64,000 bases of DNA from assembly GCF_030272895.1 (NCBI RefSeq), contig NZ_JALRNF010000019.1:1-64000 (forward strand). Direction: 5' to 3'. This document shows, in pieces, positions 26,326 to 40,909 of the stretch. The position numbers and the translations under genes were made by a program. The first letter of the stretch is position 1; every line of letters begins with the position of its first letter. The notes under the pieces are model-generated. The model was given only the letters and a program-made list of their open reading frames with translations. It did no database searches and was not told where the DNA came from. Origin of the DNA: Pseudomonas sp. BGr12 (GTDB lineage Bacteria > Pseudomonadota > Gammaproteobacteria > Pseudomonadales > Pseudomonadaceae).

Positions 26326-27756
26326 TCAGGGACGGGCGTCGAAGTTGGCCTTGGCCGCCGCTGCCAGGTCAGGCGGCAGGAAGTCCTTGTCCGGGTTGTA
26401 GTCCGGTTTCAGGTAACGGCTGAGGTCGGTCAGGTCCTGCGGGCTCAGGGTGCCGGCGGCCTGCTTCAGGCGCAGGTTGTCGAGGATGTAGTCGTAGCGG
26501 GTGTTGTTGTAGTCGCGCACCGAGGTGTACAGCTGGCGCTGGGCATCGAGCACGTCGACGATGTTGCGGGTACCGACCTGATAGCCGATCTCGGTGGCTT
26601 CCAGCGCGCTCTGGTTGGAAATGATCGACTGTTTGCGCGCCTGTACCTGCTCCACATCGGTGTTCACTGCGCGGTGCAGGTTGCGGGTGTTTTCCACCAC
26701 CTGGCGGCGCAGGCTTTCACGCTGCTGCTCGGTCTGGTTCAGGCGCTGGTACGCCTCGCGCACTTGCGAGCTGATCAGGCCGCCACTGTAGATCGGGATG
26801 TTCAACTGCAGGCCGACGCTGGTCTGCTCGACGTCGCCACTGATGGTCCCGCCGAGGTTGGGGTTACTGAAGCCCAGGTTGTCGTTGTCGCCTTTCTGGT
26901 ACTGGGCCACGGCATCCAGGGTCGGCGCATGGCCGGCCTTGCGCTGGCGCAGGGTTTCCTCGGCGGCGTCGACGGCATGGTTGCTCGCCAGCAGGTTGAG
27001 GTTCTGCTTGCCGGCGGTTTCGACCCACAGCTTGGCATCGTTGGGCACCGGCACCTGGATCGGCAAGGTGTGGACGATACCCTGGATCGATTTGTAGTAG
27101 CGGTTGGTGAAGGTGATCAAGGCCTCGTAGGAATCGTCGACCTGGCGCTGGGCGACGATCCGGTTGGCCCGCGCGGTGTCGTAGCTGGCCTGGGACTGCA
27201 GCACGTCGGTCTTGTCCGACAGGCCCACGTCGAAGCGCTCTTCGGACTGGTCGAGCTGGCGCTTGAAGGCCGCTTCCTCGGCCTTGGTCGAGGCCAGGGT
27301 GTCTTCAGCGCGCAGGACCGCGAAGTAGTTTTCCGCCGACTGCAGGATCAGGTTCTGCTCGGTGGCCGACAGTTCCAGGGCGGCCTGTTCGTTGAAGGCT
27401 TCGGCGGCCTGCAACTGGAACCAGCGATCGGCACGGAACACCGGCTGCGCCAGGGTGGCCTGCCAGGAGTTGCCGCTGCGGTTGGAGGTGATCGAAGGGC
27501 TGTCGAGCTTGGTGCGGGTATTCTGCATGGTGCCGCCGCCGGACAGGTTCGGCAGCAGGCCGGCACGGGCCTGGGGTACCACTTCCTTCTGGGCGCCATA
27601 GTTGGCTTGGGCTGCAGCCAGGTCGGCGTTGTTGTTCACGGCTTCCTGGTAGACGCTGACCAGATCGTTCTTCGCCGAGATGGGCACGTCCGCTGCCCAG
27701 GCCATTCCGTTGGTAGCACAAGACACGGCAATGGCCAGTGAAAGTTTGCGCAGCAT
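26326..27756 (-). CDS. tolC: TolC-family outer-membrane efflux channel
   Basis: A protein of 476 residues. A signal peptide covers about 1-21 (MLRKLSLAIAVSCATNGMAWA). Two internal OEP repeats of long helices and short strands follow, including YFAVLRAEDTLASTKAEEAA and LRRQVVENTRNLHRAVNTD. It is expected to trimerise as the outer-membrane exit duct for type I secretion and drug efflux. AAGGAT lies upstream of the ATG. In enterobacteria tolC is likewise close to the nudF-yqiB-cpdA-yqiA-parE run, but there nothing like thiC lies between. Confidence 0.92.
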   Translation of the reverse strand: MLRKLSLAIAVSCATNGMAWAADVPISAKNDLVSVYQEAVNNNADLAAAQANYGAQKEVVPQARAGLLPNLSGGGTMQNTRTKLDSPSITSNRSGNSWQATLAQPVFRADRWFQLQAAEAFNEQAALELSATEQNLILQSAENYFAVLRAEDTLASTKAEEAAFKRQLDQSEERFDVGLSDKTDVLQSQASYDTARANRIVAQRQVDDSYEALITFTNRYYKSIQGIVHTLPIQVPVPNDAKLWVETAGKQNLNLLASNHAVDAAEETLRQRKAGHAPTLDAVAQYQKGDNDNLGFSNPNLGGTISGDVEQTSVGLQLNIPIYSGGLISSQVREAYQRLNQTEQQRESLRRQVVENTRNLHRAVNTDVEQVQARKQSIISNQSALEATEIGYQVGTRNIVDVLDAQRQLYTSVRDYNNTRYDYILDNLRLKQAAGTLSPQDLTDLSRYLKPDYNPDKDFLPPDLAAAAKANFDARP

Positions 27757-27865
27757 AGGGCGATCCTTGAACAAATTGAGTGTCTCTGAGCGGGTGAGTG
27801 TAGATGGGTGGACACTTGGCAACAATCTGCCATTTACGCCATTTATCGTGCCCGTGTTCGTACTG

Positions 27866-27897
27866 TTGGCTTTGCAGGTGAGTCCAGTCTAGACTGG
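27866..27897 (+). promoter_or_regulatory. Predicted thiC promoter with a 14-base palindrome over the -10
   Basis: TTGGCT (27866-27871) and TAGACT (27890-27895) with an 18-base spacer would start RNA near 27902, exactly where the TPP riboswitch begins. The -10 lies inside the perfect palindrome CCAGTCTAGACTGG (27884-27897), a possible operator. Bases 27757-27865 show nothing else I can identify. Confidence 0.5.
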
Positions 27898-27902
27898 GCA
27901 CG

Positions 27903-30049
<2,147 letters not shown>

Positions 30050-30054
30050 ACCGT

Positions 30055-30120
30055 ATCGCGGGGCAAGCCCGCTCCCACAAGGAAACCATTTTCCCTGTGG
30101 GAGCGGGCTTGCCCCGCGAC
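30055..30120. repeat. REP pair between thiC and cytX
   Basis: Inverted REP arms (ATCGCGGGGCAAGCCCGCTC and mate) lie in the 117-base gap between two genes that probably share the thiamine function. It may attenuate or stabilise the shared transcript. Confidence 0.9.
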
Positions 30121-30166
30121 AGGTCGTCCAAGAACAACAATTTTCTCCCTGTCGAGACCACCCCTT

Positions 30167-31459
30167 GTGAGCACACCCAGCCAGTTCTCCCCCGATCACC
30201 CCGTCACCGCCCAACAGCGCGTCCTCAGTGGCCGCGACCTCTGTTCCCTGTGGTTCTCCCTCGGCATCGGCCTGATGGTCCTGCAGACCGGCGCCTTGCT
30301 CGGCCCCGGCCTGGGCTTGGCCAACGCCGTGCTGGCGATCATTGTCGGCACCAGCGTGGGCGTCCTGCTGCTGGCGGCAGTCGGTGTCATCGGCAGCGAC
30401 ACCGGGCTGTCGTCCATGGCCGCCCTGCGCCGCAGCCTCGGTCGTGACGGGGCGCGCTTGCCGGCGCTGCTCAACTTGCTGCAACTGATCGGCTGGGGTT
30501 CGTTCGAGATCATCGTCATGCGCGATGCCGCGAGCCTTTTGGGTGCGCGCGCCTTCGGCGAGGACAGTGCGCTGACCAACCCGTTGCTGTGGACCCTGTG
30601 CTTCGGCGCCCTGGCCACCTTGCTGGCGGTCAGCGGGCCGTTGACCTTCGTGCGCAAGATCCTGCGCAAGTGGGGCATCTGGCTGTTGCTCGGCGCCTGC
30701 CTGTGGCTGACCTGGAACCTGTTCGCCAAGGCGGACCTCGGCGCCCTGTGGGCCCGCGCCGGGGATGGCTCGATGTCGTTGGCCGTGGGGATCGACATCG
30801 CCATTGCCATGCCGTTGTCGTGGCTGCCGCTGATCGCCGACTACTCACGCTTCAGCCGCCATGCCAGCCGGGTGTTCGTCGGCACCGCGCTGGGCTACTT
30901 CGTCGGCAACGTGTGGATGATGAGCCTGGGCGTGGCCTATACCCTGGCCTTTGCCCCGGCGGGCGAGGTCAACACCCTGCTGCTGGCGCTGGCCGGTGCC
31001 GGCCTGGGTATCCCGCTGCTGCTGATCCTGCTCGACGAATCGGAAAAGGCCTTTGCCGACATTCACTCGGCGGCGGTCTCCACCGGCCTGCTGGTGCGCC
31101 TGAAGGTCGAGCACCTGGCCCTGGCCATCGGTGTGCTGTGCACCCTGATCGCCTGCTTTGCGCCGCTGGCGCAGTACCAGAATTTCCTGCTGCTGATCGG
31201 TTCGGTGTTCGCGCCGCTGTTCGGTGTGGTGCTGGTCGATCACTTCATCGTGCGTCGCCGTCGCAGCGATGCCAGCCCCATCCACAGCCTGCACGGGCGG
31301 GCGCTGCTGGCCTGGGCCTGCGGGGTGGCCACCTACCATCTGCTGGCCCATTACGCGGCGGATGTCGGTTCGACCCTGCCGGCCTTGCTGCTGGCAGGGT
31401 GCGTGTACTGGGCGGCAGCGCCGTCCGTCAGCCGCGACCGGGAAACAACTCCGGCTTGA
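30167..31459 (+). CDS. cytX: CytX-type NCS1 transporter, putative hydroxymethylpyrimidine permease
   Basis: A protein of 430 residues with about 12 membrane segments in the NCS1 cytosine/purines/thiamine family. Seen: LWFSLGIGLMVLQTGALLGPGLG at the N-terminus and MPLSWLPLIADYSRFSRHA in the middle, typical of CodB/CytX-like permeases. CytX is associated with thiamine riboswitches and is predicted to import the HMP precursor; here it follows thiC. The start is GTG at 30167, although the ribosome-binding site is weak. Its last 32 bases overlap the 3' end of the convergent lipoprotein gene. Confidence 0.85.
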   Translation: MSTPSQFSPDHPVTAQQRVLSGRDLCSLWFSLGIGLMVLQTGALLGPGLGLANAVLAIIVGTSVGVLLLAAVGVIGSDTGLSSMAALRRSLGRDGARLPALLNLLQLIGWGSFEIIVMRDAASLLGARAFGEDSALTNPLLWTLCFGALATLLAVSGPLTFVRKILRKWGIWLLLGACLWLTWNLFAKADLGALWARAGDGSMSLAVGIDIAIAMPLSWLPLIADYSRFSRHASRVFVGTALGYFVGNVWMMSLGVAYTLAFAPAGEVNTLLLALAGAGLGIPLLLILLDESEKAFADIHSAAVSTGLLVRLKVEHLALAIGVLCTLIACFAPLAQYQNFLLLIGSVFAPLFGVVLVDHFIVRRRRSDASPIHSLHGRALLAWACGVATYHLLAHYAADVGSTLPALLLAGCVYWAAAPSVSRDRETTPA

Positions 31460-32174
31460 CCACGCCATTCAGGCGCGGGTAGGGGATCTTCAGTTCGATG
31501 TGGCCCATGGAGTACGGGGCGATGGCATACACTTCGTACTTGAGCACCACCGCGCCGTAGGTCAGGGCGATGTGCGAGGTCTGGCGGAACGGCCAGGTCT
31601 TGACGAACTCGGCGTCCTTGTCCATGCCGGTGCTGATCAGCCAGGCCTTGTGGGCTTCCTCGGCGGTCTTCCAGAAGGTCGCCTCCTGGCCCGGCACCAG
31701 CATGTCCTGCAGGGTGAGCACCTTGTCCTGCTGGCGCGAGTAGTTGATGAAGCCGCGCCCGGGCATGCCGTGGGCGCCGCCGGTGTCCAGGTAGCTGGAC
31801 AGCTCGATGATCACCAGTCCGTCATGCTGCTCGCGTACCTTGGCTTGCAGGTAGCTGCTGTGGCGGCTTTCGGCCGAGGCCATGAATTGATCTTCATAGG
31901 CCTTGAGCGAGCTGGGCAGGGCGTTGCGCTCGTTGTCCTGGGTCATCTGCAGCAGGCGTTTCTCGACGATCGCATCCAGTTTGGGGTTGGCCGGGAAGTG
32001 AATGGTGTCGATGTTCACCAGCGGGCAATCGGCCGTGGTGCAACCGGGCTTGATGTGTTCCCAGCGGTCGCGCTTGACCTCCAGGGGCGTGCGCATGTTG
32101 GGCTGGAACAGGCTTTGGCAGGCGCCCAGGGCCAGGGCCAGCACAGCCACGGAAGTCAGTTTCACAAGCGTCAT
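31428..32174 (-). CDS. DUF3298 (RsiV-like) lipoprotein
   Basis: A protein of 248 residues. The signal peptide ends in a lipobox LALGAC with the lipidated Cys at position 19. The rest matches the DUF3298/RsiV-type domain: YLQAKVREQHDGLVIIELSSY, then LTLQDMLVPGQEATFWK and FRQTSHIALTYGAVVLKYEVYAIAPYSMGHIELKIPY near the C-terminus. Two nearby cysteines (GCTTADC near 45-50) could form a disulfide. Function is unknown; in Bacillus RsiV the domain binds lysozyme, but no sigma factor is adjacent here. It converges on cytX with a 32-base overlap. Confidence 0.82.
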   Translation of the reverse strand: MTLVKLTSVAVLALALGACQSLFQPNMRTPLEVKRDRWEHIKPGCTTADCPLVNIDTIHFPANPKLDAIVEKRLLQMTQDNERNALPSSLKAYEDQFMASAESRHSSYLQAKVREQHDGLVIIELSSYLDTGGAHGMPGRGFINYSRQQDKVLTLQDMLVPGQEATFWKTAEEAHKAWLISTGMDKDAEFVKTWPFRQTSHIALTYGAVVLKYEVYAIAPYSMGHIELKIPYPRLNGVVKPELFPGRG

Positions 32175-32358
32175 GATGATCCTTGTCAGGCGGAGTTGAT
32201 CGGGCTTGGACCGTCGGCAGGGCCTTCAGTTCGCCACTAAGCTCAATATCAGCAGGCGGTCTATCCTCGCAGCCTGGCCGGTATCTTGAAAGGGGTGAAA
32301 CGCGCCGATGCGCAGGTTAGGATGGCGCGATGCAGTAGATGAGGTCGTGAGGATTGCC

Positions 32359-32976
32359 ATGTCAGATGAGTTGAACGCTGTGCCCAAGGGTGTCGAGATC
32401 GTCGAGCGATTGAACTGTTTCCAGGGCTTTTACAAGCTCGACCGGGTGCGCCTGCGCCACGAGTTGTTCGCCGGCGGCATGGGCCGGGAGATCAGCCGTG
32501 AGCTGTTCGTGCGCCATGATGCGGTCTGTGTGCTGCCCTACGACCCCCAGCGTGACGAAGTGGTGCTGATCGAGCAGTTTCGCGTCGGTGCCCTGGACAA
32601 GGTGGCCAACCCCTGGATGATCGAGCTGGTCGCCGGTCTGATCGACAAGGACGAAGCGCCGGAAGAAGTTGCGCACCGCGAGGCGCAGGAGGAAGCTGGT
32701 CTGAAGATCCAGACGCTGTGGCCGATGACGCGGTACTTCCCGTCTCCTGGCGGCAGTGATGAATACGTACACTTGTATCTGGGCCGTTGCGACAGCGCTG
32801 GGGCGGGCGGTCTGCATGGCCTGGAGGAAGAGGGTGAAGATATCCGCGTCAAGGTCTGGGCGTTCGAGGACGCGCTACAGGCCGTACGCGACGGGCTGAT
32901 CGCCAATGCGGCAACCATCATTGCCTTGCAGTGGCTGGCCTTGAACCGGGATGAAGTCAGGGGGCTATGGTCGTGA
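32359..32976 (+). CDS. nudF: ADP-ribose pyrophosphatase NudF
   Basis: A Nudix hydrolase of 205 residues that splits ADP-ribose to AMP and ribose-5-phosphate. The complete Nudix box lies near residue 92: GLIDKDEAPEEVAHREAQEE followed by AGL. The preceding strand ends NPWMIELVA as in NudF. The start at 32359 has GAGGATTGCC upstream; 32308 is possible but lacks support. It overlaps the next gene by ten bases and leads the conserved nudF-yqiB-cpdA-yqiA-parE run. Confidence 0.95.
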   Translation: MSDELNAVPKGVEIVERLNCFQGFYKLDRVRLRHELFAGGMGREISRELFVRHDAVCVLPYDPQRDEVVLIEQFRVGALDKVANPWMIELVAGLIDKDEAPEEVAHREAQEEAGLKIQTLWPMTRYFPSPGGSDEYVHLYLGRCDSAGAGGLHGLEEEGEDIRVKVWAFEDALQAVRDGLIANAATIIALQWLALNRDEVRGLWS

Positions 32977-33419
32977 ATCTCTTGCGCGAGCGCTACCGGG
33001 TCGATCTGGTCGGGTTGCAGGCTGCCTGCGAGGCCAACTATGCGCGTCTGATGCGCTTGTTGCCGGATATGCGCACGGCCAAGAGCTCGCGCCGGATCGG
33101 CATGACCCAGGGTGACCAGATGCTCGGCGTGCTGGTGCTCGACGTGGTACTCGCCTGTCCCTATACCACCACCCTGCGCGTGCGCCAGGAGCACAGCCTG
33201 CCCTGGCTGCCGGTGCCGCAACTGGAAGTGCAGGTGTACCACGACGCGCGGATGGCCGAAGTGGTCAGCGCCGAGCACGCCCGGCGCTTTCGCAGTGTCT
33301 ACCCCTATCCGAATGCGGCCATGCACCAGCCGGACGAAAAGGCCCAGCTCAACCTGTTCCTGGGCGAATGGCTGAGTCATTGCCTGGCCTGTGGCCATGA
33401 GTTGGCAGTGGTTCGCTGA
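32967..33419 (+). CDS. DUF1249 family protein (YqiB-like)
   Basis: A cytoplasmic protein of 150 residues matching DUF1249/YqiB, of unknown function. Typical family blocks are CEANYARLMRLLPDM, PWLPVPQLEVQVYHDARMAEV and YPYPNAAMHQPDEKAQLNLFLGEWL. Its ATG lies inside the end of nudF (ten-base overlap), so translation is coupled. The same nudF-yqiB-cpdA order occurs in enterobacteria, where the function is also open. Confidence 0.93.
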   Translation: MVVNLLRERYRVDLVGLQAACEANYARLMRLLPDMRTAKSSRRIGMTQGDQMLGVLVLDVVLACPYTTTLRVRQEHSLPWLPVPQLEVQVYHDARMAEVVSAEHARRFRSVYPYPNAAMHQPDEKAQLNLFLGEWLSHCLACGHELAVVR

Positions 33420-33503
33420 AATGTGACGCCGGTCGTTTTCGCATATTTGCTCAAGCGACGCTTGCCGCCATAATCGCGCTGAATCCTCTCCAGGAGTCGG
33501 CCC

Positions 33504-34316
33504 TTGCCGCAACCATCGATCCTTTCCGGCGACGCACCGGTCTACCTGGTGCAACTGACCGACAGCCACCTGTTTGCCGAGCCGCACCGTACGCTGCTGG
33601 GCATGAACACTCGCGACAGCCTGCAGCGGGTCATCGAGCGGGTGCGTGAAGAGCAGCCGCGCATCGACCTGCTGCTGGCCACCGGCGACCTGTCCCAGGA
33701 CGGCACCGAGCAATCCTATGCGAGTTTTCGTGACCTGACCGCGAGCCTCGGTGCGCCGGCCCGCTGGCTCGCCGGCAATCACGACGAGCCGCTGCCGATG
33801 GAGCGGGCGGCGCAAGGCACCGACCTGCTGGCGCCGCAGGTGGATATCGGCAACTGGCGCATCCTGATGCTCAATTCGGCGGTGCCGGGGGCGGTTCCCG
33901 GGGTCCTCGACGCGGGGCAGCTCGAGCTGCTCGAACAGTCATTGAGCCAGGCGCCCGAGCGTCATCACCTGATCTGCTTCCACCATCAGCCGGTCGCCAT
34001 CGACTGTGCCTGGATGGCGCCGATCGGGCTGCGCAATGCCGACGCGCTGTTCGACCGGCTCAAGGGTTATCCACAGGTGCGCGCCTTGCTCTGGGGCCAT
34101 ATCCACCAGGAGTGGGACCAGCTGCGCGACGGTGTGCGGCTGCTGGCTTCGCCTTCCACCTGTATCCAGTTCGAGCCCGGCAGCGCAGACTTCAAGGTCG
34201 GCGACCAGGCGCCCGGCTACCGCTGGCTGCGTCTGCAGCCTGATGGCGGCATCGAGACCGGGGTTTCGCGAGTGAGCGACTTCAACTTCGACGTCGACTA
34301 TGAAGACGGGTATTAA
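33504..34316 (+). CDS. cpdA: 3',5'-cyclic AMP phosphodiesterase CpdA
   Basis: A metallophosphoesterase of 270 residues. The dimetal site motifs appear in order: QLTDSHLF near 12, LLATGDLSQDGT near 58, LAGNHDE near 87, CFHHQPV near 157, and LLWGHIHQEW near 194. It hydrolyses cAMP and so tunes Crp/Vfr signalling. The start is TTG at 33504 with CAGGAG nine bases upstream. A possible promoter, TTGCTC (33447) and CATAAT (33469) with 16-base spacing, lies in the 84-base gap before it. Confidence 0.95.
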   Translation: MPQPSILSGDAPVYLVQLTDSHLFAEPHRTLLGMNTRDSLQRVIERVREEQPRIDLLLATGDLSQDGTEQSYASFRDLTASLGAPARWLAGNHDEPLPMERAAQGTDLLAPQVDIGNWRILMLNSAVPGAVPGVLDAGQLELLEQSLSQAPERHHLICFHHQPVAIDCAWMAPIGLRNADALFDRLKGYPQVRALLWGHIHQEWDQLRDGVRLLASPSTCIQFEPGSADFKVGDQAPGYRWLRLQPDGGIETGVSRVSDFNFDVDYEDGY

Positions 34317-34418
34317 GTGTTGCCAAATTGCTGAAACCGTTCAATGAGCCGCCGAACAGGCTAAAATGCGCGCTTTCCTGCCTGGTGTTCCGGGCGAGTC
34401 AGGGGTAGCGAGGGCGGC

Positions 34419-35027
34419 ATGTCGGGTTCGATTCTCTATATTCACGGGTTCAACAGCGCACCTTCCTCGAAAAAGGCCTGCCAGCTGGTCGAGGTGATGC
34501 AACAGATCGGCCTGGGCGAGCGCCTGCGGGTGCCGGCCCTGCATCACCACCCACGCCAGGCCATGGCCCAGCTCGAAAGCGCCATCGCCGAGCTCGGATC
34601 GCCATTACTGGTCGGCAGCTCGCTCGGCGGCTACTATGCCACCCATCTGGCCGAACGCCACGGGCTCAAGGCGCTGCTGATCAACCCGGCGGTCAACCCG
34701 CACCTGCGGTTCGACGGCTATCTCGGCACCCAGCAGAACCATTACACCGGTGAATCCTGGGAACTGACCCTGGATCACGTGCAGGCCCTGGCCGAGCTCG
34801 AGGTTGCACCGCCCACGGATGCCGGGCGCTACCAGGTCTGGCTGCAGACCGCCGACGAGACCCTGGACTACCGCCAGGCCGAGCGCTTCTACCGGGCCTG
34901 CGCCCTGCGCATCCAGGCCGGTGGCGACCACAGTTTCCAGGGCTTTGCCGAGCGCCTGCCGGCGTTGCTGAGCTTTGCCGGCATTGCCCCCCAGCAGTAT
35001 CAAATGCTCGATTTTTCTGTATTTTGA
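34419..35027 (+). CDS. yqiA: YqiA-type esterase
   Basis: An alpha/beta hydrolase of 202 residues. SILYIHGFNSAPSSKKA is the oxyanion-hole end, and GSSLGGYYATHLAE near residue 68 carries the nucleophilic Ser. Asp in LWLQTADETLDY and His in GGDHSFQGF complete the triad. Its ester substrate is unknown. It lies 36 bases upstream of parE as in enterobacteria. TAAAAT at 34362 is a candidate -10. Confidence 0.93.
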   Translation: MSGSILYIHGFNSAPSSKKACQLVEVMQQIGLGERLRVPALHHHPRQAMAQLESAIAELGSPLLVGSSLGGYYATHLAERHGLKALLINPAVNPHLRFDGYLGTQQNHYTGESWELTLDHVQALAELEVAPPTDAGRYQVWLQTADETLDYRQAERFYRACALRIQAGGDHSFQGFAERLPALLSFAGIAPQQYQMLDFSVF

Positions 35028-35063
35028 TGACTTATTTTTACCCACGACTGACGACGAGAACCC

Positions 35064-36968
35064 ATGGCCATTCCCAGCGCTAGTGCCTATAACGCAGACG
35101 CCATCGAAGTCCTCTCGGGCCTTGACCCGGTACGCAAGCGCCCGGGCATGTACACCGACACCAGCCGGCCGAACCACCTGGCCCAGGAAGTGATCGACAA
35201 CAGTGTCGACGAAGCCCTGGCCGGGCACGCCAAATCGGTGCAGGTGATCCTGCACGCCGACCATTCGCTGGAAGTGTCCGACGACGGACGCGGCATGCCG
35301 GTGGATATCCACCCTGAAGAGGGCGTGTCCGGGGTCGAGCTGATCCTGACCAAGCTGCATGCCGGCGGCAAGTTCTCCAACAAGAACTACCAGTTCTCCG
35401 GTGGCCTGCACGGGGTCGGTATCTCCGTGGTCAACGCCTTGTCCAGCCAGGTGCGGGTCAAGGTCAAGCGCGACGGCAACGAGTACCAGATGACCTTCGC
35501 CGATGGCTACAAGGCCAGCGAGCTGGAAGTGATCGGCAGCGTCGGCAAGCGCAACACCGGTACCAGCGTGTATTTCTCGCCGGACCCGAAGTATTTCGAT
35601 TCGCCGAAATTCTCCATCAGCCGCCTCAAGCATGTGCTCAAGGCCAAGGCGGTACTGTGCCCGGGCCTGTTGGTCAGCTTCGAGGACAAGGCCAGCGGCG
35701 AGAAGGTCGAATGGCACTACGAAGACGGCCTGCGTTCCTACCTGGTCGATTCGGTCAGCGAGTTCCAGCGCCTGCCGGACGAGCCGTTCTGCGGCAGCCT
35801 GGCCGGTAACAAGGAGGCCGTCGACTGGGCCCTGCTGTGGTTGCCCGAAGGCGGCGACAGCGTCCAGGAAAGCTACGTCAACCTGATCCCCACGGCCCAG
35901 GGCGGCACCCACGTCAACGGCCTGCGCCAGGGCCTGCTCGATGCCATGCGCGAGTTCTGCGAGTTCCGCAACCTGCTGCCGCGCGGGGTCAAGCTGGCCC
36001 CGGAAGACGTCTGGGAGCGCATCACCTTCGTCCTCTCGATGAAGATGCAGGAGCCGCAGTTCTCCGGGCAGACCAAGGAGCGCCTGTCGTCCCGCGAGGC
36101 GGCGGCCTTTGTCTCCGGCGTGGTCAAGGATGCGTTCAGCCTGTGGCTCAACGCCCACCCGGAAATGGGCATGCAACTGGCGGAGCTGGCCATCAGCAAC
36201 GCCGGGCGGCGCCTGAAGGCCAGCAAGAAGGTCGAGCGCAAGCGCGTGACCCAGGGGCCGGCGCTGCCGGGCAAGCTGGCCGACTGCGCCGGGCAGGACC
36301 CGATGCGCGCCGAGTTGTTCCTGGTCGAGGGTGACTCGGCCGGTGGTTCGGCCAAGCAGGCGCGGGACAAGGAATACCAGGCGATCCTGCCCCTGCGCGG
36401 CAAGATCCTCAACACCTGGGAAGTCGATGGCGGTGAGGTCCTGGCCAGCCAGGAAGTGCACAACATCGCCGTGGCCATCGGTGTCGACCCGGGCGCGGCG
36501 GACATGAGCCAGCTGCGCTACGGCAAGATCTGCATCCTCGCCGACGCCGACTCCGACGGGCTGCACATCGCCACCTTGCTCTGCGCCCTGTTCGTCCAGC
36601 ATTTCCGCCCGCTGGTCGAGGCCGGTCACGTCTACGTGGCCATGCCGCCGTTGTACCGTATCGACCTGGGCAAGGAAATCTACTACGCCCTGGACGAAGC
36701 CGAGCGCGATGGCATCCTCGATCGCCTGGTGGCCGAGAAGAAGCGCGGCAAGCCGCAGGTCACCCGCTTCAAGGGCCTGGGTGAGATGAACCCGCCACAG
36801 CTGCGTGAAACCACCATGGACCCGAACACCCGTCGCCTGGTGCAACTGACCCTGGACGACCTGGACGGCACCCGCGAGATCATGGACATGCTGCTGGCCA
36901 AGAAGCGCGCTGGCGATCGCAAGAACTGGCTCGAGTCCAAAGGCAACCTGGCCGAGGTCCTGGCTTGA
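35064..36968 (+). CDS. parE: DNA topoisomerase IV subunit B
   Basis: A type II topoisomerase ATPase subunit of 634 residues. The GHKL domain has EVIDNSVDEALAG near 40 and GLHGVGISVVNALS near 115. The TOPRIM domain has LVEGDSAGGSAKQARD near 420 and DADSDGLHI near 493. With ParC it unlinks replicated chromosomes. It overlaps the next gene by four bases (TTGA), so the topoisomerase transcript continues into two exported or membrane enzymes before parC. Confidence 0.98.
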   Translation: MAIPSASAYNADAIEVLSGLDPVRKRPGMYTDTSRPNHLAQEVIDNSVDEALAGHAKSVQVILHADHSLEVSDDGRGMPVDIHPEEGVSGVELILTKLHAGGKFSNKNYQFSGGLHGVGISVVNALSSQVRVKVKRDGNEYQMTFADGYKASELEVIGSVGKRNTGTSVYFSPDPKYFDSPKFSISRLKHVLKAKAVLCPGLLVSFEDKASGEKVEWHYEDGLRSYLVDSVSEFQRLPDEPFCGSLAGNKEAVDWALLWLPEGGDSVQESYVNLIPTAQGGTHVNGLRQGLLDAMREFCEFRNLLPRGVKLAPEDVWERITFVLSMKMQEPQFSGQTKERLSSREAAAFVSGVVKDAFSLWLNAHPEMGMQLAELAISNAGRRLKASKKVERKRVTQGPALPGKLADCAGQDPMRAELFLVEGDSAGGSAKQARDKEYQAILPLRGKILNTWEVDGGEVLASQEVHNIAVAIGVDPGAADMSQLRYGKICILADADSDGLHIATLLCALFVQHFRPLVEAGHVYVAMPPLYRIDLGKEIYYALDEAERDGILDRLVAEKKRGKPQVTRFKGLGEMNPPQLRETTMDPNTRRLVQLTLDDLDGTREIMDMLLAKKRAGDRKNWLESKGNLAEVLA

Positions 36969-37947
36969 TTCGTCTGCTGCTGGCCGCAGTCGTTGGTCTG
37001 TTTGCCCTGTCCGCCCAGGCCGCACCCTGGCCGGAGCTGAAGATGCTGAGCGAGCACCCGGTCGAGGGCATGCGCGGTGGCAACCTGTCGGGCCTGGCAT
37101 TGTGCAAGGACGAGCTGTGGGCATTGTCCGATCGTGACGATGACCTGCTGTACCGGCTCGACACCGCGGCACCGCTCTGGCAGGCCGTTGCGGTGCCAAT
37201 GGCCGTGCCACCGGTGCCGGAGAGCGGCTTGCCCTGGGGCATCCGCTCGCGTACCTGGGCAGCGGGGATGGTGCGCGGTGGCGACCTGGATTTCGAGGGC
37301 CTGAGCTGCGACGCTGCCGGCAACCGCTACCTGGTCAGCGAGGCCCATGCCGCCGTGCTGCAGGTGCCGGTCAAGGGCGAGCCCGACTGGCTGAAGATCG
37401 ACCCGAGCATGGTTCGCCAGGCGCGGGCCAGTGGCATGCTGCTGCATTTCAACGCCCTGTTCGAAGGCCTGGCGGTCAACCCTGCCGGCGATCGCATCTG
37501 GCTGGCCGCCGAGCGTGAGCGCCGTGGCCTGCTGCTGATCAACCGCCAGCAGACCGTATGGAACTGCGCCGGCGGCTGTGTGTTGCTCAGCGAGGCCGGG
37601 GTCGAGATGCAACCGCCGCAGATGCCTGGTGCCCGGGCGCTGCCGCGGGATTTTTCCGATCTGGTGCTGTTCAACAACAAACTGTTCACCCTGGAACGCA
37701 ATGCCCACCGGATCTGCCGACGCGATGCGGCCAGCGGCCAGGTCGAGCGTTGCTGGTCGTACGCAGCAGACGCCCTGGCCGAGCCACGCCGGTACACTCA
37801 ACCGTTCGGCCTGGCCGAGGCCCTGGCGATTGATGCCAAGGGCGCCTGGATTGGCGTCGACAACAACGGTGCCACCCGCCAGGATGGCGAATCCCGTCCG
37901 ATGGTCTGGCGCTTTGCCGCCCCTGAAGGCGGCTGGAGTGCCAAGCC

Positions 37948-37951
<4 letters not shown>
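36965..37951 (+). CDS. Exported esterase-like phytase-family protein
   Basis: A protein of 328 residues. A signal peptide covers 1-19 (LLLAAVVGLFALSAQA, cut before APWPELK). The mature part resembles the esterase-like activity of phytase domain, a beta-propeller: LSGLALCKDELWALSDRDDDLLYRL, DLDFEGLSCDAAGNRYLVSE, FNALFEGLAVNPAGDRIWLAAE. Periplasmic or secreted; substrate unknown. The start is TTG overlapping the parE stop (TTGA). It in turn overlaps the following gene by four bases. Confidence 0.82.
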
Positions 37952-40735
<2,784 letters not shown>

Positions 40736-40909
40736 GTCGTGCAGAGCCTCGAATGGGTAAATTAGCGCCCGTTCGAGGCTGAAACACTGGAGTCGTGCCG
40801 CTATTTCGCGGATGATAGGCCCCTTGCGGTACCAGCGTGGCTGTGTACCCGAATGAATCTACATGAGTATCACTGCGGTTTGCCTTGTGGCGACTGCCTG
40901 GATGGGATG

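Noticed and set aside
40745..40780. Terminator after parC
   Set aside because: A 9-base stem with an 18-base loop and no T run is too weak to call.
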